Shown: one piece after another, positions 62,901-64,000 of the stretch
Position numbering within the stretch: the first letter of the stretch is position 1
Layout: every line of letters starts with the position of its first letter
Assembly (NCBI GenBank): GCA_943735955.1
Contig: OX030958.1
Span: forward strand, 2,735,531-2,799,530
Source: Piscicola geometra
Lineage: Eukaryota; Annelida; Clitellata; Hirudinida; Piscicolidae
Direction: 5' to 3'
DNA: 64,000 nt
The notes under the pieces: model-generated
What the model was told of the DNA's origin: nothing
What the model saw: the letters and a program-made list of their open reading frames with translations, nothing else
The model's database searches: none
Made by a program: the position numbers and the translations under genes

Positions 62901-63889
62901 CTGGTTCAAACCTATTTTATGAACAACTTTCTCAAAAATCCTGTTAAAATTTTATTGATTTATTTAATATCTCAGTTTTATCAAAAACCAATTGGTATAT
63001 TGAAAGTTGTCTTGATGAATCCTTTTACTCAAAATGTGATTTTCAGCCCTGTCTCTTCTCTAACTACTTGCTCTACACTTACCTTTCAAACAAGCACCTA
63101 TAGGCTTATGTTTCTTGCTTCCATCCTTCCCGTATTATAATTTTTTTCGTTGATATTTTTTCTAACTTTTAGAGATTGCACTATTTCTAGCTGAAAATAC
63201 GGAGATTAAAGAAAAAAATCCTACGTTTCTCGTTGGTGTTTACGAGGATCAGCAAGAACTGAAATGAGTAAATCAAAGGAACAGCGCAAGTGAGAATTTT
63301 TGGTGACAAAATGAGAGATGGTTTTGACACATGGAAAAGAAGAAAACGATTTATATCGGAGGAAAAATGCTCAAGATGGAGTCACCAGAAAGGAGGGAAA
63401 AAGAAAGATTAAGGAGGAAGAATGTGGTGAGAGAATATATGAATGAATTGGGAGCAAAAAGAAAAGATGCAAAAATAGAGAAGTATAAAGGAAAAATAAT
63501 TTGCCTTAACGACTCCTGATGGGAGCAGCAGAAAGCAAAGCAAGAAACACTATTTTTAGCGGCTTAACATCTCAAAAATACTGTCTTCTACTATTAATTG
63601 AGCGCTTTCAAAACACTTTTTAATTATAGTTTCTAACAGCTATACACATTTTAAAACCCAGATATTCCCTTAGTTAATCATAACAAAATCTTTTTACAAA
63701 TTAATTATTCACACACAGCAAGCATCATTGTCATCCTCATTTCAAACTCTTCCATGCCTTCCACCCGTTCAGAAGAGTTGTCAGCGCATGATAGGAGGAT
63801 GCACGAGCACACTGCTGCAGTGGAAGAGAGCGTCACTGAGCTGAAGATGAAGTTTGCTTCGTTGGTCGAGCAGCATGGAGTCATCGTTG
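50885..63889 (+). CDS. CCDC180: CCDC180 orthologue, first 22 coding exons (gene continues past window end)
   Basis: Twenty-two exons chain in compatible phase to about 896 codons: 50885-50971, 51271-51350, 51636-51706, 52173-52233, 52463-52494, 53254-53288, 53457-53558, 54203-54328, 55069-55161, 55389-55552, 55699-55818, 56390-56469, 56761-56945, 57184-57306, 57941-58114, 58441-58553, 59722-59842, 60235-60553, 60652-60907, 61124-61205, 61614-61761, 63773-63889. Identification rests on colinear resemblance to vertebrate CCDC180: the N-terminal VRVVKSGQIYRQ motif followed by VQLVNSL, the SNKRLYADV to VVEAF segment (DUF4455-type region), the YDKVFDEI segment, an acidic low-complexity linker, and the DUF4456-like start. 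Vertebrate CCDC180 is about 1,700 residues, so roughly half is here. Known: a long coiled-coil protein of ciliated and testis tissue with no settled biochemical role. Inferred: a cilium or flagellum component. Exons 3, 7 and 21 have the least certain borders. Confidence 0.78.
51271..51350 (+). CDS. CCDC180: CCDC180 exon 2
   Basis: Follows a T-rich tract and encodes VQLVNSLKKYRSEEK and on to KEI, leaving in phase 2 at a GTTCGT donor. FDAE joined to VQLVNSL reproduces the vertebrate motif, the best single check on the first intron. Confidence 0.77.
51636..51706 (+). CDS. CCDC180: CCDC180 exon 3 (borders uncertain)
   Basis: Entered in phase 2 at CCTTCAG and left in phase 1 at GTTACC, encoding SGSEEARSEREVDKAV then AFLPDIM. 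An upstream acceptor at 51622-51623 gives the same frame with four extra residues. The pyrimidine tract and donor are both weak, so the exon is chosen mainly because it alone fits the neighbouring phases. Confidence 0.45.
52173..52233 (+). CDS. CCDC180: CCDC180 exon 4
   Basis: Strong acceptor ATTCTTTTTCAG. Only one of three frames is open, giving SKNKQMKKIVDKIVEDGLE. The donor is GTAAAT, phase 2. Amphipathic, coiled-coil-like. Confidence 0.65.
52463..52494 (+). CDS. CCDC180: CCDC180 exon 5 (32-nt micro-exon)
   Basis: Acceptor TTTCATAG, donor GTTGCT. It encodes FETHRLSNVE between split codons, entering phase 2 and leaving phase 1. Short, but phases agree on both sides. Confidence 0.55.
53254..53288 (+). 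CDS. CCDC180: CCDC180 exon 6 (35-nt micro-exon)
   Basis: Acceptor GATTTTAG, donor GTCAGC. It encodes E/KLDEDMKSIGK and converts phase 1 to phase 0, as the next exon requires. Confidence 0.55.
53457..53558 (+). CDS. CCDC180: CCDC180 exon 7
   Basis: Good acceptor (CCCCCTCCGCACAG). Only frame 0 is open: ELECEMERGSDKVLRQLKRS and on to HQLAPN. The assigned donor GTCGGC is weak; an upstream in-phase GTGTTG donor would shorten the exon by 66 nt. Confidence 0.62.
54203..54328 (+). CDS. CCDC180: CCDC180 exon 8
   Basis: 42 codons, phase 0 to 0, encoding SFEKVWDDVEGEESRRERLL and then GEYERLMQEVEKKRVEK. Charged heptad-like helix matching the vertebrate segment before the conserved SNKRLYADV block. Confidence 0.72.
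54636..54690 (+). repeat. Tandem AT-rich repeat
   Basis: Two units of TTATTTGGATAATAATAATG in direct succession, in CCDC180 intron 8. Confidence 0.85.
55069..55161 (+). CDS. CCDC180: CCDC180 exon 9
   Basis: 31 codons, phase 0 to 0, VRKLFDAASDDLLRTAM followed by AKEEVERIINKEIL. Acceptor CCTAATAAG, donor GTCATT. Confidence 0.7.
55389..55552 (+). CDS. CCDC180: CCDC180 exon 10
   Basis: 164 nt with acceptor CTCCTTAG and donor GTTAGT. It contains VLSNKRLYADVG, LREELWQEWCDTVEKW and KRKAVVEAF. Together these align without gaps to the vertebrate block that ends KKQALVQSF and give the strongest family assignment. Confidence 0.8.
55699..55818 (+). CDS. CCDC180: CCDC180 exon 11
   Basis: 120 nt, MELRDVNKKASQTAELLL then KQTVKQQGDINKMR. 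Acceptor CTTGATCAG, donor GTTGGT, phase 2 to 2. Confidence 0.72.
56390..56469 (+). CDS. CCDC180: CCDC180 exon 12
   Basis: 80 nt after CTTATTCAG, encoding DVRLKDFSMESFKDIEDS then LVTLTTEI, leaving in phase 1. Confidence 0.65.
56761..56945 (+). CDS. CCDC180: CCDC180 exon 13
   Basis: 185 nt. The acceptor at TCTATCTGGAAG was chosen because it is the one nearby AG that accepts phase 1 and stays open. The core is TCIEADSKLAAHLTDRVYEQ, with a clear match to the family in the part ending HKKCLLNF. The first 20 codons are less certain. Confidence 0.68.
57184..57306 (+). CDS. CCDC180: CCDC180 exon 14
   Basis: 41 codons, phase 0 to 0, SGLMIAKICNEEEANEGF and so on to LVEEID. Acceptor TTCGCCTCCAG, donor GTGCGT. 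Confidence 0.75.
57941..58114 (+). CDS. CCDC180: CCDC180 exon 15
   Basis: 58 codons after ATAAAACAG, including VGWVREALAVWFRAKMKLM and LDRLDDAKNN. Donor GTAGGA. Colinear with the vertebrate FQEVVQLWEAH region. Confidence 0.76.
58441..58553 (+). CDS. CCDC180: CCDC180 exon 16
   Basis: 113 nt, AEESKLVALTDELRQV then PETMARIKEWLANEEA, leaving in phase 2 at GTTCGA. The acceptor could also be 4 nt downstream (GCAG), but that breaks the phase. Confidence 0.75.
58778..59205 (+). repeat. 0.4-kb dispersed repeat, copy 2 (CCDC180 intron 16)
   Basis: Second copy of the repeat at 41940-42345, same orientation, diverged by substitutions and small indels. Confidence 0.65.
59722..59842 (+). CDS. CCDC180: CCDC180 exon 17
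   Basis: 121 nt, YDKVFDEIDSKIPEYEEI then ISSEVGRFMDEIAKHF. Matches the vertebrate YECFHTLLTKEV segment. Acceptor TTGTTTCAAG, donor GTTAGG. Confidence 0.78.
60235..60553 (+). CDS. CCDC180: CCDC180 exon 18 (acidic low-complexity linker)
   Basis: 319 nt after TTTGATCAG. Lys-rich start, then runs such as KDDEDDEGHGED and DDDAG and an Asn run, with donor GTAAAG in phase 1. The vertebrate protein has an acidic linker at the same place, so the position is conserved although the residues are not. Confidence 0.7.
60652..60907 (+). CDS. CCDC180: CCDC180 exon 19
   Basis: 256 nt after ATTCCAAACAG. Ser/Asn-rich first half, then LPEDTCLATPASFTLLAAYL and FVDIPVEAFERAYI, where the second structured region begins. 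Donor GTTGAG, phase 2. Confidence 0.73.
61124..61205 (+). CDS. CCDC180: CCDC180 exon 20
   Basis: 82 nt after a strong acceptor (CTGCATTCTGCAG), FISHALQDVQQYCENAIKD and so on to KIKIK; phase 2 to 0. Confidence 0.73.
61614..61761 (+). CDS. CCDC180: CCDC180 exon 21 (5' border uncertain)
   Basis: Open from a TAA at 61592-61594 to the excellent donor G/GTAAGT at 61762. The only phase-0 acceptors (ATTAAG at 61613, or ACAAAG 9 nt on) lack pyrimidine tracts. It encodes LETKPVFLKEASNLPTPQL and MNNKTKWPNIKERVHDVRM. Confidence 0.6.
61748..61774. promoter_or_regulatory. Pair of perfect CRE octamers
   Basis: TGACGTCA at 61748-61755 (end of CCDC180 exon 21) and 61767-61774 (just inside the intron), 19 bp centre to centre. 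This octamer is the CREB/ATF consensus. Regulatory use here is inference only. Confidence 0.35.
61834..62112 (-). CDS. Candidate exon of an unknown gene in a CCDC180 intron
   Basis: On the minus strand, after an acceptor-like TGTGCAATTTGCAG, a frame of about 92 codons reads CTKELNDFLNNFRVVFEKEF, then KKIRMFEAKKGFIKIGYDVV, then LWRNNLSAVAFLAAKP and ends DLQ TAA. AATAAA overlaps the stop codon, so it could be a terminal exon. Codon choice looks protein-like and GC is locally higher. No family recognised. The opposite strand is also open here, which weakens the case. Confidence 0.35.
62113..63279. other. CCDC180 intron 21, remaining part
   Basis: AT-rich intronic DNA with a purine-poor stretch (CGTCCTCCTCCTCACC) near 62730. 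No further exon seen. Confidence 0.5.
63280..63545 (+). pseudogene. Non-LTR retrotransposon 3' remnant
   Basis: Same family as 15060-15620: KMESPERREKERLRRKNVV, then MNELGAKRKDAKIEKY, and the nucleotide end CTCCTGATGGGAGCAGCAGA shared with CCTTGATGGGAGCAGCAGA at 15598. It lies in the last CCDC180 intron of the window. Confidence 0.5.
63773..63889 (+). CDS. CCDC180: CCDC180 exon 22 (last exon in window)
   Basis: 117 nt after CCACCCGTTCAG, ELSAHDRRMHEHTAAVEE then SVTELKMKFASLVEQH, with a GTGAGT donor in phase 1. The rest of the gene lies downstream of the window. Confidence 0.75.
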
Positions 63890-64000
63890 GTGAGTGAGGG
63901 TGCATGCATGGTTGCATGGTCGCCTGGATCGAGAAGTAGATAAATAACTGAATGCCTGGTGGTTGAACAGAAAAAGGGTGAATGAAGGTTGGAGGAAACT

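Overview
This is a nuclear window from an invertebrate animal genome. It is AT-rich, the genes are spliced with GT-AG introns, and retrotransposon, SINE, hAT and mariner-like relics are common. The protein families (Shaker potassium channel, EGF-family membrane ligand, CCDC180-type axonemal-like coiled coil) are metazoan, but nothing here fixes the phylum. No bacterial operons, rRNA, CRISPR array or viral genes were seen.

Three protein-coding genes are supported, all on the + strand. (1) Positions 2963-5736: a four-exon, 258-residue, single-pass membrane protein with one EGF domain, built like a TGF-alpha/Spitz/neuregulin ligand precursor. An intron falls between the fourth and fifth EGF cysteines. 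(2) Positions 19105-21066: a Shaker (Kv1) voltage-gated K+ channel of 653 residues in one exon. It lacks one three-residue repeat in the S4 voltage sensor and has an altered outer pore mouth and C-terminus. (3) Positions 50885 to beyond the window end: the first 22 coding exons (about 896 codons) of a CCDC180 orthologue, assembled from phase-compatible splice sites. Weaker coding candidates lie at 32285-32870 (+), 37132-37400 (-) and 61834-62112 (-, inside a CCDC180 intron).

The mobile-element layer is rich. A CR1/L2-type LINE 3' end (7108-11733) is split twice: by a retro-insertion with a 12-bp target duplication (7846-8599), and by an hAT element (8738-11690) with an 8-bp target duplication and a dead ZMYM1-like transposase. 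The LINE itself abuts a truncated mariner-like MITE (11734-12334), and a second MITE sits inside the hAT element. A second complete hAT copy (48134-50147) has its own 8-bp duplication and carries a 30-bp perfect inverted repeat. Other repeats are two tRNA-derived SINEs, a pair of about 330-bp dinucleotide tracts in opposite orientation (AC at 32.9 kb, GT at 39.1 kb), a 0.4-kb dispersed repeat with two copies, and short interstitial telomere repeats.

The rest (mainly 12.6-19.1, 21.1-28.8, 30.2-32.3, 33.2-48.1 and 50.2-50.9 kb) is AT-rich intergenic DNA in which I see no supportable gene. The three genes are unrelated in function and do not form a cluster; their juxtaposition looks incidental.
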